Virus record (IMG/VR): IMGVR_UViG_3300030419_003638
Coordinates: 1-29,324 of that record
Reading direction: 5' to 3' (one strand)
Source: a virus
DNA: 29,324 nucleotides
Shown here: in pieces, positions 1-6,516 of the stretch
Layout: each line of letters begins with the position of its first letter
Numbering within the stretch: position 1 is the stretch's first letter
Made by a program: the position numbers and the translations under genes
The notes under the pieces: generated by a model
What the model was told of the DNA's origin: nothing
The model's database searches: none
The model's input: the letters and a program-made list of their open reading frames with translations, nothing else

Positions 1-200
1 CCGGCGCGGCGCACGACGCCCTCCGAAGGCTCACCGCCTACCGGCGGGCGTCCCCGGACGACGCCGCCGCGACCGACGCCATCGATGAGCGACTGCACGC
101 CGCCTCAGTCGAACTCTACGCGGTCTCCCGAGAGCTGCGCGAGCTGTCCCGAGGCTACTTCTCCCGCGACGCGAACCGCACCACCCTCCACCAGGACTGA
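1..200 (+). CDS. Hypothetical protein, 3' end only
   Basis: The frame beginning at base 3 is open from the window edge to the TGA at 198-200, giving the last 65 residues of a protein that starts outside the window. The visible part is helical in character, rich in Arg, Ala and Asp, and ends THLHQD-like as TTLHQD. Its stop codon lies inside the cassette CAGGACTGAACCATGCCC (192-209) that also starts the next gene, so the two genes are probably translated as a coupled pair. I do not recognise a family. An ATG at 85 in another frame gives a shorter reading that does not fit the junction. Confidence 0.6.
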   Translation, partial: GAAHDALRRLTAYRRASPDDAAATDAIDERLHAASVELYAVSRELRELSRGYFSRDANRTTLHQD

Positions 201-203
201 ACC

Positions 204-488
204 ATGCCCGCTCCAAGCCACACCCGAGACCTCACCCCGCAGCAACGCCGGGTCCTGTTCACCGCGCTGCGCCGTGCCGACTGGTGCCGACTGGCACTAG
301 ACAACACTGGGCAGGCTGTCCGCAACGTCGCAGCGTGGCTGTGTAGCGGTGGCGCTGAGCTGGGCTCCGGCGTCCACCTCGACGAGGCCCGCAAGGTGCT
401 TGCCGTCGTTCACGTCACCAGCCTGGACGACCTGACCGATGCAGGCATCAGGTTCCTTGACGCGGTCTACAGGAACACCCTGAGCTGA
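204..488 (+). CDS. Hypothetical protein, 94 aa
   Basis: This gene starts at ATG 204, four bases after the upstream stop, with AGGA at 193-196 as the ribosome site, and ends at TGA 486-488. The product looks soluble and mainly helical. It has a central segment around residues 27-45 with Trp and Cys (NVAAWLCSGG) and a C-terminal half rich in Asp and Val. I see no membrane segment and no catalytic motif. It is followed by a 97-base gap holding a 9-bp hairpin and then ardC. Function is unknown, though its position directly before ardC suggests an early accessory gene. The coding call rests on the clean junction and typical codon use. Confidence 0.7.
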   Translation: MPAPSHTRDLTPQQRRVLFTALRRADWCRLALDNTGQAVRNVAAWLCSGGAELGSGVHLDEARKVLAVVHVTSLDDLTDAGIRFLDAVYRNTLS

Positions 489-501
489 CACCTGAGCCCT
501 C

Positions 502-525
502 GGCCTACCCCTCACCGGGTAGGCC
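502..525 (+). promoter_or_regulatory. Intergenic hairpin before ardC (no U-tract)
   Basis: GGCCTACCC (502-510) pairs perfectly with GGGTAGGCC (517-525) around a six-base loop. It lies 13 bases after the stop of the upstream gene and about 60 bases before ardC. There is no following T-run, so it may be a GC-type terminator, an mRNA-end stabiliser, or a member of the hairpin-before-start family described elsewhere in this window. Confidence 0.5.
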
Positions 526-573
526 CTGGCCTGAGGCTTCAGCCCTCTACTCCACCCACCCAACCAACACCGA

Positions 574-591
574 CAGGACTGAACCATGCCC
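574..591 (+). promoter_or_regulatory. Translation-start cassette of ardC
   Basis: The 18 bases CAGGACTGAACCATGCCC are identical to those at 192-209, and 17 of them recur with one change at 10544-10560. AGGA is the ribosome site and ATG is the start. At the other two places the TGA inside the cassette ends an upstream gene. Here no open upstream gene uses it, which suggests the cassette was copied in. Confidence 0.6.
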
Positions 592-1560
592 AAGCCCAAG
601 ACCTCCAAGCCCAAGCGTGACATCTACCAAGAGGTCACTGACAAGATCATCGCCGCCCTCGAAGCCGGCGTCGTGCCCTGGGCGAAGCCGTGGCGGTCCG
701 TCCGCGATGGCGTCCGCGATGGCCGCCCCTACAACGGCCTGACCGGCCGTCCCTACAACGGCCTGAACATCATCCTGCTCGGCCTGGAACCCTACTCCAG
801 CCCTGAGTGGTTCACGTACCGTCAAGCCAAGTCAGCAGGCGGGCAGGTTCGCAAGGGCGAGAAGTCCTCGCTCGTGACCTTCTGGCGCATCATCGACCTG
901 AAGTCGAAGGACGGAAAGCCTGAGATCGACCCGAAAACTGGTCGGCCGAAGAAGCTCTTCCTCCTCAAGCACTTCAACGTCTTCAACCGTGAGCAGATCG
1001 ACGGACTCCCGGAGTCCAAGTGGCTCAGGGTCGACGCGGATGGGGAGGAGCAGGACGATCTGACCGAGGACTTCGACGCCGCCCAGGCTGTGCTCGACGC
1101 CCTGGTCCAGGACGGATGCCCGGTTCATCACGGTGGTGGCCGGGCCTTCTACCGGCCCGGCACCGACAGCATCGGACTGCCTGCGCTGCGGACCTTCAAG
1201 GACCCTGAGTCCTACTGGTCCACTGCCTTGCATGAGGCGACCCACGCGACCGGCCACGAGTCCCGCTGCAACCGTCCAGGCATCGTCAAGTTCGACTCGT
1301 TCGGCAGCGACCAGTACGCCTTTGAGGAGCTGGTCGCTGAGATCGGTTCGGCCTTCCTGTGCCACCGTGTCGGCGTCCCCACCGAGGGGCTCCAGCACGC
1401 CAGCTACCTGAACCACTGGCTGAAGACCCTGAAGGCTGACAAGCGGGCGATCGTCCGCGCGTCCTCTCAGGCTCAGAAGGCCTGCGGCTGGCTGCTCCAG
1501 GCTGCTGGCCTGGATGCCGAAGACACCGAGCCCGAGGCCAGTGATCTGGCTGCAAAGTAG
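586..1560 (+). CDS. ardC: ArdC-type anti-restriction protein (ssDNA-binding domain plus zincin-like metallopeptidase)
   Basis: The 324-residue product has the two-domain layout of ArdC. Residues about 11-130 form the N-terminal ssDNA-binding domain (DUF1738-like), with VVPWAKPW at 29-36 and the signature GRPYNGLN. Residues about 165-300 are a zincin-like peptidase with HEATH at 216-220 (zinc ligands His216 and His220, catalytic Glu217) and a downstream EELVAEIG at 247-254 that may supply the third ligand. ArdC of plasmid pSa protects incoming DNA from type I and II restriction, and the domains recur in phage polyvalent proteins. Here the protein is free-standing and of normal length. The RPYNGL motif is present twice, from a 24-bp tandem duplication. 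A shared role with the Dam methyltransferase at 7590 is inferred. Confidence 0.88.
   Translation: MPKPKTSKPKRDIYQEVTDKIIAALEAGVVPWAKPWRSVRDGVRDGRPYNGLTGRPYNGLNIILLGLEPYSSPEWFTYRQAKSAGGQVRKGEKSSLVTFWRIIDLKSKDGKPEIDPKTGRPKKLFLLKHFNVFNREQIDGLPESKWLRVDADGEEQDDLTEDFDAAQAVLDALVQDGCPVHHGGGRAFYRPGTDSIGLPALRTFKDPESYWSTALHEATHATGHESRCNRPGIVKFDSFGSDQYAFEELVAEIGSAFLCHRVGVPTEGLQHASYLNHWLKTLKADKRAIVRASSQAQKACGWLLQAAGLDAEDTEPEASDLAAK
700..766 (+). repeat. Two adjacent short tandem duplications inside ardC
   Basis: A 12-bp unit, GTCCGCGATGGC, occurs twice in tandem at 700-711 and 712-723. Immediately after it a 24-bp-period duplication begins: the 22 bases at 721-742 and 745-766 differ at one position. In protein this reads VRDG twice and then RPYNGL twice. 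Both duplications keep the frame. Confidence 0.85.
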
Positions 1561-1573
1561 TCAGGCGTGACCA

Positions 1574-1608
1574 CTGCCCTGGGCTCCTGGCCCAGGAGTC
1601 CAGGGCAG
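1574..1608 (+). promoter_or_regulatory. Strong hairpin after ardC
   Basis: CTGCCCTGG (1574-1582) pairs with CCAGGGCAG (1600-1608). G1583 and T1599 can wobble-pair, and CTCCT (1584-1588) pairs with AGGAG (1594-1598) around a GGCCC loop. This makes 15 pairs in a row. A run of CTGACCC-like units follows instead of T residues. It may end ardC transcription or shape the leader of the next gene. Confidence 0.55.
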
Positions 1609-1650
1609 CACTGACCCCTGACCCCTGACCCATGACCACGGAATGAAGCC

Positions 1651-2088
1651 ATGAACCGACACTCCTACCTTTCCAACGACGAACTCGACCTGGCTCTCGG
1701 CAGGGAGATCGAGGCCGCGAGGCTCGCCGGGCTCGACACCACCGACGAGCTGGACGCGCTCTTCAGCGAGCGCAGCCACCGCATCCGGGCTGCCCAGCTC
1801 GTCCGGGTTCGGCTGACCCCATCCCAGGTCGACCACGTCTGGACTGCCTGCTTCATGGCTGACGAGCACCTTGCCGACCGCGTGACCTGGGGCAAGACCT
1901 TCATCGAGGGCCTCCCGACTGACCTGGAGGACCTCGCGTTTGCCGTCGACTCCGACGGCTATCTGCTCGACCTCGGCGGGGACAACCTCGGCGAGTCGAT
2001 GAACCTGGGGCTCCAGGAGCACGTCGCGCGGAAGATGGTCGCCTGTGCCGAACGCGCCGCCCGCCGCATCTACGCGGCCCTGCCGTAG
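1651..2088 (+). CDS. Hypothetical protein, 145 aa
   Basis: This gene starts at ATG 1651 after GGAATGAAG, a modest ribosome site, and ends at TAG 2086-2088. The product is acidic and helical, with an opening MNRHSYLSNDELDLALGRE segment, repeated Leu and Asp, and a basic C-terminal helix rich in Ala and Arg. No membrane segment, cysteine cluster or catalytic motif is evident. It stands alone between two hairpins (1574-1608 and 2115-2137), so it may be its own translational unit. I do not recognise the family. Coding is supported by length, start site and consistent G/C third positions. Confidence 0.7.
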   Translation: MNRHSYLSNDELDLALGREIEAARLAGLDTTDELDALFSERSHRIRAAQLVRVRLTPSQVDHVWTACFMADEHLADRVTWGKTFIEGLPTDLEDLAFAVDSDGYLLDLGGDNLGESMNLGLQEHVARKMVACAERAARRIYAALP

Positions 2089-2110
2089 AACCCCAACCCC
2101 AACCCCAACC
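2089..2110 (+). repeat. AACCCC tandem repeat
   Basis: Directly after the TAG at 2086-2088 come three copies of AACCCC and then AACC. The opposite strand therefore carries three GGGG runs and a GG separated by TT, a possible G-quadruplex. Similar A/C-rich linkers without this regularity recur near 2500 and 3071. Confidence 0.6.
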
Positions 2111-2114
2111 ACCC

Positions 2115-2150
2115 GAGGGGCGGTTGGACCGCCCCTCATCACAAGGAGAA
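2115..2150 (+). promoter_or_regulatory. Hairpin plus ribosome-site cassette, copy 1
   Basis: GAGGGGCGG (2115-2123) pairs perfectly with CCGCCCCTC (2129-2137) around TTGGA. ATC then leads straight into ACAAGGAGAA (2141-2150), and ATG follows at 2158. The same order occurs at 5896-5931 and 6517-6550, and in weaker form at 2804-2834. Confidence 0.75.
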
Positions 2151-2157
2151 CAACATC

Positions 2158-2499
2158 ATGATTGACTACGAATGGTGTGCCTGGACAACTGAAGAACAAA
2201 ACCTCGACCGCTCAATGGAGAGTGACTTTGACGGCTGCGAAGGCTGCACGGTCTCTGACCTGAAGCAGGCGATTGCCTGGGTGAAGGAATCCATGGAACA
2301 GGGGGGCGACGCATGCGTCGTGCTCGTTCGGTACGACTGGAGAGATGACAGCCTGGAGGAGCGTCTTCAGGCGTACTTCCGTCCTGGCGAGGAAGCCCCG
2401 GCTTGGCTTCACTGGGAGTTTCTCCCGAACTGGAAGGTGCCCAAGCGCTTCATTGCGCAGTGGAACCGACACGGCGCAGGCGAGCAGGTGAAGTCGTGA
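2158..2499 (+). CDS. Hypothetical protein, 113 aa
   Basis: This gene starts at ATG 2158, seven bases after the ACAAGGAGAA site, and ends at TGA 2497-2499. The product is acidic and rich in aromatic residues (several Trp and Tyr), with Cys at 27 and 30 as CEGC. The codons are less G/C-biased than in neighbouring genes, which may mean recent acquisition. Its 3' end carries GCAGGTGAAGTCGTGA, a diverged form of the overlap junction seen at 6809, 7343 and 8111, so the next gene probably begins at the overlapping GTG 2496. The family is unknown to me. A cytoplasmic early protein is most likely. Confidence 0.75.
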   Translation: MIDYEWCAWTTEEQNLDRSMESDFDGCEGCTVSDLKQAIAWVKESMEQGGDACVVLVRYDWRDDSLEERLQAYFRPGEEAPAWLHWEFLPNWKVPKRFIAQWNRHGAGEQVKS

Positions 2500-2774
2500 A
2501 CCCCAACCCAAACCACAATCAGCGGACCATGACCATGACCACCACCCGCAACCTCATCACCGCCGCCCGCAACCTGGACCCGGACCAGCTCCAGAGCCTC
2601 CGCGCAAAGCGGGAGAGTCTGACCCTGACCGCGTGCAAGGCGCGGGACACCCTGGACCGCATGGACGACTGGCCCGAGGAGCAGTGGGACCCGGTCGTCT
2701 ACTTCAGCGCCCTGTCCGACATGGACGCCGCCAAGACCGGAATTCGCCGGCTTGATCAGTACCTCGGCCGCTAA
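2496..2774 (+). CDS. Hypothetical protein, about 92 aa
   Basis: I place the start at GTG 2496, which overlaps the upstream stop as GTGA and follows GCAGGTGA, because three other genes here start in just this way. ATG 2529 and ATG 2535 are alternatives but have no ribosome site. The product has a low-complexity N-terminus (NPNPNHNQ), then a helical body. Residues encoded from about 2590 on include a likely coiled-coil or helical hairpin, ending GIRRLDQYLGR. It resembles small helical phage proteins of unknown function. No motif allows a function to be assigned. Confidence 0.65.
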   Translation: MNPNPNHNQRTMTMTTTRNLITAARNLDPDQLQSLRAKRESLTLTACKARDTLDRMDDWPEEQWDPVVYFSALSDMDAAKTGIRRLDQYLGR

Positions 2775-2839
2775 GCCAGCGAGCGTAACCAACCCCCGAG
2801 GAACGGCACTGACCGCCTCTCACCACAAGGAGAATGAAG

Positions 2840-3031
2840 ATGAGCAAGCGTAAAGGCCGCAAGGCCGGAACCAAGTCCTGCGTCGCTCGTCATCGCGGAA
2901 TGTCTCCGCGACAGGCAGACGCCCTGGAGCGTCACTACGAGCGTCAAGAGCGAGCACGAGGCCGTGCAGCCGCTGCCGAAGGGCTTGCGGACCACAACTC
3001 AACCGAACCCACCGACCACCAGGAGATCTGA
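2840..3031 (+). CDS. Small basic protein, 63 aa
   Basis: ATG 2840 is chosen over the in-frame ATG 2834 because it lies seven bases from AAGGAG (2827-2832), whereas 2834 is only one base away. The product opens with a Lys/Arg cluster (MSKRKGRKAGTKS) and continues as a charged helix rich in Arg, Glu and Ala. This composition is common in small nucleic-acid-binding or virion-associated phage proteins, but there is no diagnostic motif. An eroded copy of the hairpin and ribosome-site cassette precedes it at about 2804-2834. The next small gene begins 57 bases downstream. Confidence 0.6.
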   Translation: MSKRKGRKAGTKSCVARHRGMSPRQADALERHYERQERARGRAAAAEGLADHNSTEPTDHQEI

Positions 3032-3087
3032 CCTAATCCCCTTCTGAACCTGAACCCATGCACGTACCCCAAACCCTGGACCCAACC

Positions 3088-3192
3088 ATGACCCTCTCTC
3101 CGACAGCCCAGTCCATCCTCGCCGCCCTCGCCCTCGCCGGCTGGGGGCTCCTCTCCAACGCAGCGATCGTCGGCCTGTACCTGTACGGCTGA
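3088..3192 (+). CDS. Tiny single-pass membrane protein, 34 aa
   Basis: The frame from ATG 3088 to TGA 3190-3192 encodes MTLSPTAQ followed by about 22 hydrophobic residues (Ala, Leu, Gly, Ile, Val) and ending LYLYG. This is one transmembrane helix with a very short tail. There is no strong ribosome site; CTGGA at 3076-3080 is the best available. Phages often carry such miniproteins, some of which act on host membranes or other phages, but that is family knowledge and not evidence here. The hydrophobic pattern supports coding more than length does. Confidence 0.45.
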   Translation: MTLSPTAQSILAALALAGWGLLSNAAIVGLYLYG

Positions 3193-3242
3193 TGAACTGT
3201 CAGGACCCCCACCGCCAAGCGTCTATCCATCAAGGAGGCATC

Positions 3243-3485
3243 ATGCGCAAGCGTTCACCATTCGAGGCCTACACCCTGGACCTCACCAGCCGCGGCGGTG
3301 GCGTGGCCCTGATCGAGTTGGTCGAGGTCGTCTACAGCACCGAGTATCTGCCCGGCGATGGTCGTGGCCAGCAGGCCTCATACGTCTACGTCACCATTGA
3401 CGGTCGGACTCTCGCCACGTTCGATGACCGCCTCGAAGCCCACGAGTACGTCAGGACGACGTACCCGACCGCGACGCACCTGTAG
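3243..3485 (+). CDS. Hypothetical protein, 80 aa
   Basis: The ORF is open from ATG 3192, but ATG 3243 is chosen because AAGGAGG (3232-3238) sits just before it. The product is a compact alpha/beta-looking protein. It has a central stretch (VALIELVEVVYSTEY) and a second predicted strand (YVYVTIDGRTLATFDD), followed by a helix and ending TYPTATHL. The order strand-strand-helix hints at a small ferredoxin-like or dsRBD-like fold, which is speculation. The next gene begins 25 bases downstream. I do not recognise the family. Confidence 0.7.
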   Translation: MRKRSPFEAYTLDLTSRGGGVALIELVEVVYSTEYLPGDGRGQQASYVYVTIDGRTLATFDDRLEAHEYVRTTYPTATHL

Positions 3486-3510
3486 CCCCCTCTTCATGCA
3501 GGAGATGCCC

Positions 3511-3723
3511 ATGCGAAGCAACGCCGACCACCACCGCTGGGAACTTGGCTTCCACGACTCCGATGCCCTTGGGACCGAGGCCCACCGACTGCGGAGCATC
3601 CGCTTCCGGGAGAACGAACGCCTGAGGGACGAGGTCGAGGTCCTCCGAGAGGAGGCCCGAGTCTCCGACCGAGACTGGTCCAAGTTCTTGCAGCTCACTT
3701 CCCCACAAGGAGAGACCCCATGA
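3511..3723 (+). CDS. Hypothetical coiled-coil protein, 70 aa
   Basis: Three in-frame ATGs exist at 3496, 3505 and 3511. I use 3511 because GGAG at 3501-3504 lies six bases ahead of it and would be inside the coding region for the other two. The middle of the protein is a heptad-like charged helix (RLRSIRFRENERLRDEVE onward), a probable coiled coil. It ends SPQGETP, with the final codons forming the ACAAGGAGAG ribosome site for the next gene. The stop overlaps that gene's ATG as ATGA at 3720-3723. Function is unknown. Confidence 0.7.
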   Translation: MRSNADHHRWELGFHDSDALGTEAHRLRSIRFRENERLRDEVEVLREEARVSDRDWSKFLQLTSPQGETP

Positions 3724-4022
3724 CCGCATCCAACAGCCCCGACACACTCGTCCTCGATGAGATCGAGACCTCGATCAAGAGGTGGAGCGGCAACACTGAT
3801 CGAGACTATGACTGGGAGCCCTGCGTGCTGTGCCGTCGGCCGGTTCGAATGGACCGACCCGTTTTCATGATCTGCATGATCGACGGCGGTTCCAAGCTGA
3901 TCGCCTTCGATGCAGTCACCGCCGAGATTGAGGACCGCAGTGACTTCGTGGGCTGCCACCCGGTCGGGTCGAGCTGCCGCAAGAAGCTCCCGAAGCGGTT
4001 CGTGCAGCGCTTCCTCGACTGA
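3720..4022 (+). CDS. Hypothetical protein with four-cysteine zinc-site pattern, 100 aa
   Basis: The start ATG 3720 overlaps the upstream stop and follows ACAAGGAGAG (3705-3714). The product has CVLC at residues 35-38 and a second cysteine group near residues 80-87 (CHPVGSSC), a spacing consistent with a small zinc-binding fold. The first pair lies in the context EPCVLCRRPV, and the last residues (KKLPKRFVQRFLD) form a basic amphipathic helix. Such proteins in phages often bind DNA or host factors, but there is no specific match here. It ends at TGA 4020-4022, nine bases before a small hairpin. Confidence 0.7.
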   Translation: MTASNSPDTLVLDEIETSIKRWSGNTDRDYDWEPCVLCRRPVRMDRPVFMICMIDGGSKLIAFDAVTAEIEDRSDFVGCHPVGSSCRKKLPKRFVQRFLD

Positions 4023-4030
4023 GGGCCTTA

Positions 4031-4044
4031 GCCCCCAGCGGGGC
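4031..4044 (+). promoter_or_regulatory. Small intergenic hairpin
   Basis: GCCCC (4031-4035) pairs with GGGGC (4040-4044) around CAGC. It lies between two genes, and the ribosome site AGGAGGA comes about 30 bases later. It looks like a shortened member of the hairpin family of this region. Confidence 0.4.
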
Positions 4045-4085
4045 GGCTCTCACACCCCCACCAACCACCAGCCCAGGAGGACACC

Positions 4086-4226
4086 ATGTCCAAGAAGTCC
4101 AAGAAGCCGGGCAAGCCCCGCAACTGGATCGCCGTTCACGCCCACCTGCGCGGTGGGTCTGGACACCACCCCGACAAGCGCAAGCAGTCCAGCAAGCGCA
4201 AGTGCCGAGGCAAGGTCCGGCTGTAA
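4086..4226 (+). CDS. Very basic miniprotein, 46 aa
   Basis: The frame runs from ATG 4086 to TAA 4224-4226 with AGGAGGA just upstream. About a third of the residues are Lys or Arg, with His and Gly between two basic clusters. One is at the N-terminus (MSKKSKKPGKPR) and the other at residues 31-46, which contain a single Cys. The composition suggests nucleic-acid binding. It is too short for confident family assignment. The ribosome site and the placement between two well-supported genes argue for coding. Confidence 0.55.
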   Translation: MSKKSKKPGKPRNWIAVHAHLRGGSGHHPDKRKQSSKRKCRGKVRL

Positions 4227-4259
4227 AGCGCCGGGACCTGCCAACCGTTCACGCACCCC

Positions 4260-4288
4260 TTGACACAAGGCCAAGTGGTGGATACTCG
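4260..4288 (+). promoter_or_regulatory. Probable sigma70-type promoter for the 522-aa gene
   Basis: A perfect -35 box TTGACA (4260-4265) is followed 17 bases later by TACTCG (4283-4288). GATACT at 4281-4286 is a second reading of the -10 with a 15-base spacer. The same pattern, TTGACG, 17 bases, TACTTT, occurs at 9084-9112. Transcription would begin near 4295, shortly before ATG 4314. Confidence 0.55.
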
Positions 4289-4313
4289 CAACTTGACACC
4301 AACAGGACCTACC

Positions 4314-5882
4314 ATGCTCAAGACCACCGACACCATCGTTCCGTCTCGCAACGCTCAGATTCAGTGGACCCACGGGGTCTACGAATACGGCTCAACCAAG
4401 CCCGTGTCCCTGCACGACAGTCCGGAGGCTGCCCGGACCGAGGCCCACCGCCTGACCTACAGCCCCGACAACCTGGAGGAGCACCATGGTGAGCAGTGGC
4501 CGCTCGTCCAGTACACCTCCAGCAGCCGTGCTACGTCCAGCCGTGACGGGGTCCAGCTCGGACAGGTCTACGCCATCGCTTCCGAGAACCTCAAGCCCCT
4601 GTCCACCAAGCTGAAGCGGCTGGCCACCAAGGCCGCCAAGCTCGGCATCGAGCCTCCGACCTGGACCGAGGTCGGCATTGTCGAGCGCGAGCGCGAGGAG
4701 CGCGACGGCCTGGGCATCAAGCGGTTCTGGACCCAGCGCCTCACCGCCCTGGCCGTCAGCTCCACCACCGTCGCCGTGGCCGGTTACCGGTTCGTGGCCA
4801 CCCTTGAGGGCTTCAAGGGTGAGGACGGCGAGTACCGCAACGTGTTGCGGATCAACCCGTCCATCGAGGACTCGCTGATTCCTCACGAGTACCGTGAGCG
4901 TGGGCCGGTCTGTGACCACTGCGGCACCGAGCGTCGGCGCAACCAGACCTTCCTGGTTCGCAAGGACGAGGACGGGTCCTTCCTTCAGGTCGGACGGAAC
5001 TGCCTCGCCGACTTCATCGGTGGTAAGGACAGCGCCGACGCTGCCCGGCTCGCCAGCTACGAGCGGGACCTTGCCGTAGCCCTGGCCGACGGCGAGGATG
5101 GCGGCGGCTACGCCTCGGTCTCCATGTCCACCAGCATCCTGGCGTTCCTGTCGACGGTCGCAACCCACGTCCGCAACAGCGGCTGGGTCAGCCGTGGGGC
5201 CGCTCGGATTGACGGTGGGCAGGCGACTGCCGACGAGGTGCTGCTGCGGCTTCACCCCGTCGGAGCCAAGGAGGAGCAGGAAGCCGAGGCCCTGGCCGAG
5301 AAGTGCCCCATCGAGGAGCGCGACACCGCCGAGGCCGAGGCCACCCTGGAGTGGGTCCGAGGCCTGGACGTGGACACCGACATCGGTGACAGCGACTACC
5401 TTTGGAACCTGTACGTGGCCTGCTCGCTGGGCACCGTGCAGCCCAAGGAAGCTGGCATCGTGGCGTCCGCTGTCGCCGCGTACCAGCGCCACCTGGGCAA
5501 GCTCCGCAAGCGTGAGCGCCAGCAGTCCCTGGCCGAGACCTCTCGGCACATCGGTGCCAAGGGCGACAAGATCGGGACGAGGCTTACGGCTACCGACAAG
5601 CGCAAGGGTGCCAACCTGCTGGCCCCCATCCCGGTCACACTGACCAGGATTGGTGGGTTCGAGGGACACTACGGGTACACCTGGATCCTCCAGCTGGTGA
5701 CCACCGATGGCTCCGTCCTGAAGTGGTTCTCGTCCCGCAACACCGACAGCGAGGGCGAGTCCCTGACCGAGGGCGAGGACTACATCCTGACCGGGTCCAT
5801 CAAGTCGCACGGCGACTACAAGGGGGTCGCCGAGACCTCGGTCACCCGCGCCACCCTGACCCCTGCCACTGCTGCAAAGTAG
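4314..5882 (+). CDS. 522-aa zinc-binding protein with possible C-terminal OB fold; plasmid/phage conserved family
   Basis: ATG 4314 is preferred to an upstream TTG at 4260, because that TTG is part of the -35 box and AGGA at 4304-4307 serves ATG 4314. The middle of the protein holds CDHC at residues 200-203, followed by RRRNQTFLVRKDEDG and then GRNCL with Cys230, a treble-clef-like zinc pattern. The last 80 residues look like an OB fold, with alternating strands (YTWILQLVTTDG, then VLKWFSSRN) and a GSIKSHGDYKG segment. From memory, similar proteins with the CDHCG and GRNCL motifs occur on plasmids and phages near ArdC-type genes. Their function is not known to me. An ssDNA-binding or processing role is an inference from the OB-like end. 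Confidence 0.8.
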   Translation: MLKTTDTIVPSRNAQIQWTHGVYEYGSTKPVSLHDSPEAARTEAHRLTYSPDNLEEHHGEQWPLVQYTSSSRATSSRDGVQLGQVYAIASENLKPLSTKLKRLATKAAKLGIEPPTWTEVGIVEREREERDGLGIKRFWTQRLTALAVSSTTVAVAGYRFVATLEGFKGEDGEYRNVLRINPSIEDSLIPHEYRERGPVCDHCGTERRRNQTFLVRKDEDGSFLQVGRNCLADFIGGKDSADAARLASYERDLAVALADGEDGGGYASVSMSTSILAFLSTVATHVRNSGWVSRGAARIDGGQATADEVLLRLHPVGAKEEQEAEALAEKCPIEERDTAEAEATLEWVRGLDVDTDIGDSDYLWNLYVACSLGTVQPKEAGIVASAVAAYQRHLGKLRKRERQQSLAETSRHIGAKGDKIGTRLTATDKRKGANLLAPIPVTLTRIGGFEGHYGYTWILQLVTTDGSVLKWFSSRNTDSEGESLTEGEDYILTGSIKSHGDYKGVAETSVTRATLTPATAAK

Positions 5883-5895
5883 ACCACCAACCCCC

Positions 5896-5931
5896 GAGGG
5901 GCGGCTCCGGCCGCTCCTCACACAAGGAGAA
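5896..5931 (+). promoter_or_regulatory. Hairpin plus ribosome-site cassette, copy 2
   Basis: GAGGGGCGGC (5896-5905) pairs with GCCGCTCCTC (5910-5919) through nine Watson-Crick pairs and one G-U pair, around TCCG. ACAAGGAGAA follows at 5922-5931 and ATG at 5936. The arm begins with the same GAGGGGCGG as copy 1. Confidence 0.75.
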
Positions 5932-5935
5932 CAGC

Positions 5936-6223
5936 ATGGCCACCAAGACCTACCCCACCCTCGACCCCTCCACCGTCGTCGTCGAGACCGCCGCCCACTG
6001 GCTCCAGATGCCAACGGAGTACGACGCCGACGAGGTCACCGACGAGGACATCGCCTACGACGGCGCGATCGTTGACCTGAGCAGCGCTGGCTATGGCTGG
6101 CTGATTGACTGCCGCACCGGAAAGTTCATCAGACCGGCCACCTGTGCAGAGTCGGACGCGAGCGACGCCGGCGGCGAGCAGGGGCTTTTCGAGTTCGGTG
6201 GGATGACCTACTGGGTGAACTGA
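5936..6223 (+). CDS. Hypothetical acidic protein, 95 aa
   Basis: The frame is open further upstream, but ATG 5936 is the start because ACAAGGAGAA (5922-5931) lies four bases ahead of it. The product is acidic, with an Asp/Glu-rich stretch (EYDADEVTDEDIAYDG) that looks exposed. After it come a hydrophobic core (IVDLSSAGYGWLIDC) and an aromatic C-terminus (FEFGGMTYWVN). Acidic small phage proteins sometimes mimic DNA, but nothing here demonstrates that. The gene ends at TGA 6221-6223, 34 bases before the next start. The family is not recognised. Confidence 0.7.
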   Translation: MATKTYPTLDPSTVVVETAAHWLQMPTEYDADEVTDEDIAYDGAIVDLSSAGYGWLIDCRTGKFIRPATCAESDASDAGGEQGLFEFGGMTYWVN

Positions 6224-6257
6224 CCCATCACCTCGTCCCATTCACAAGGAGAAGACC

Positions 6258-6509
6258 ATGAAGCGCAACTGGCGAATCTTTCCAGACTCTGAAGCATTCA
6301 ACCGCGTGGTGAAGGCTTGTCGCTCGGGCGATGACTCGGCCCCGATCTCAACTGGCGAGCTGATGTTGTCCGCAGCCAGCGGCTACCTGACCGTCCATGA
6401 CTACACCCTGAAGAACTACTACCGCCTGCCGAATGGAGCACAGACGAAGAACGGCCTGTACGCTGGCAGGGTCTGGAGTTCGACGCCCCTCGACAAGGTC
6501 GTGCGATGA
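6258..6509 (+). CDS. Hypothetical protein, 83 aa
   Basis: ATG 6258 follows ACAAGGAGAA (6244-6253) by four bases, this time without a hairpin in front. The product is basic at both ends and has a tyrosine-rich middle (YLTVHDYTLKNYYRLPNG). There are no cysteine pairs or membrane segments. Codon use is less G/C-biased than in the flanking genes. It ends at TGA 6507-6509, eight bases before the next hairpin cassette. Function is unknown. Confidence 0.7.
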   Translation: MKRNWRIFPDSEAFNRVVKACRSGDDSAPISTGELMLSAASGYLTVHDYTLKNYYRLPNGAQTKNGLYAGRVWSSTPLDKVVR

Positions 6510-6516
6510 CACCCAA

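Noticed and set aside
832-1416. 194-codon open frame on the minus strand inside ardC
   Set aside because: It is a shadow of ardC, whose HEATH and RPYNGL motifs prove the plus frame.
4293-4298. Second TTGACA as a promoter
   Set aside because: It lies only 16 bases before ATG 4314, leaving no room for a -10 and a leader for that gene.
4392-6014. 540-codon open frame on the minus strand
   Set aside because: It is antisense to the 522-aa gene at 4314-5882. Its product is a Gly/Val/Leu-rich mirror of GC-biased codons, with no ribosome site, while the plus strand has clear zinc motifs.
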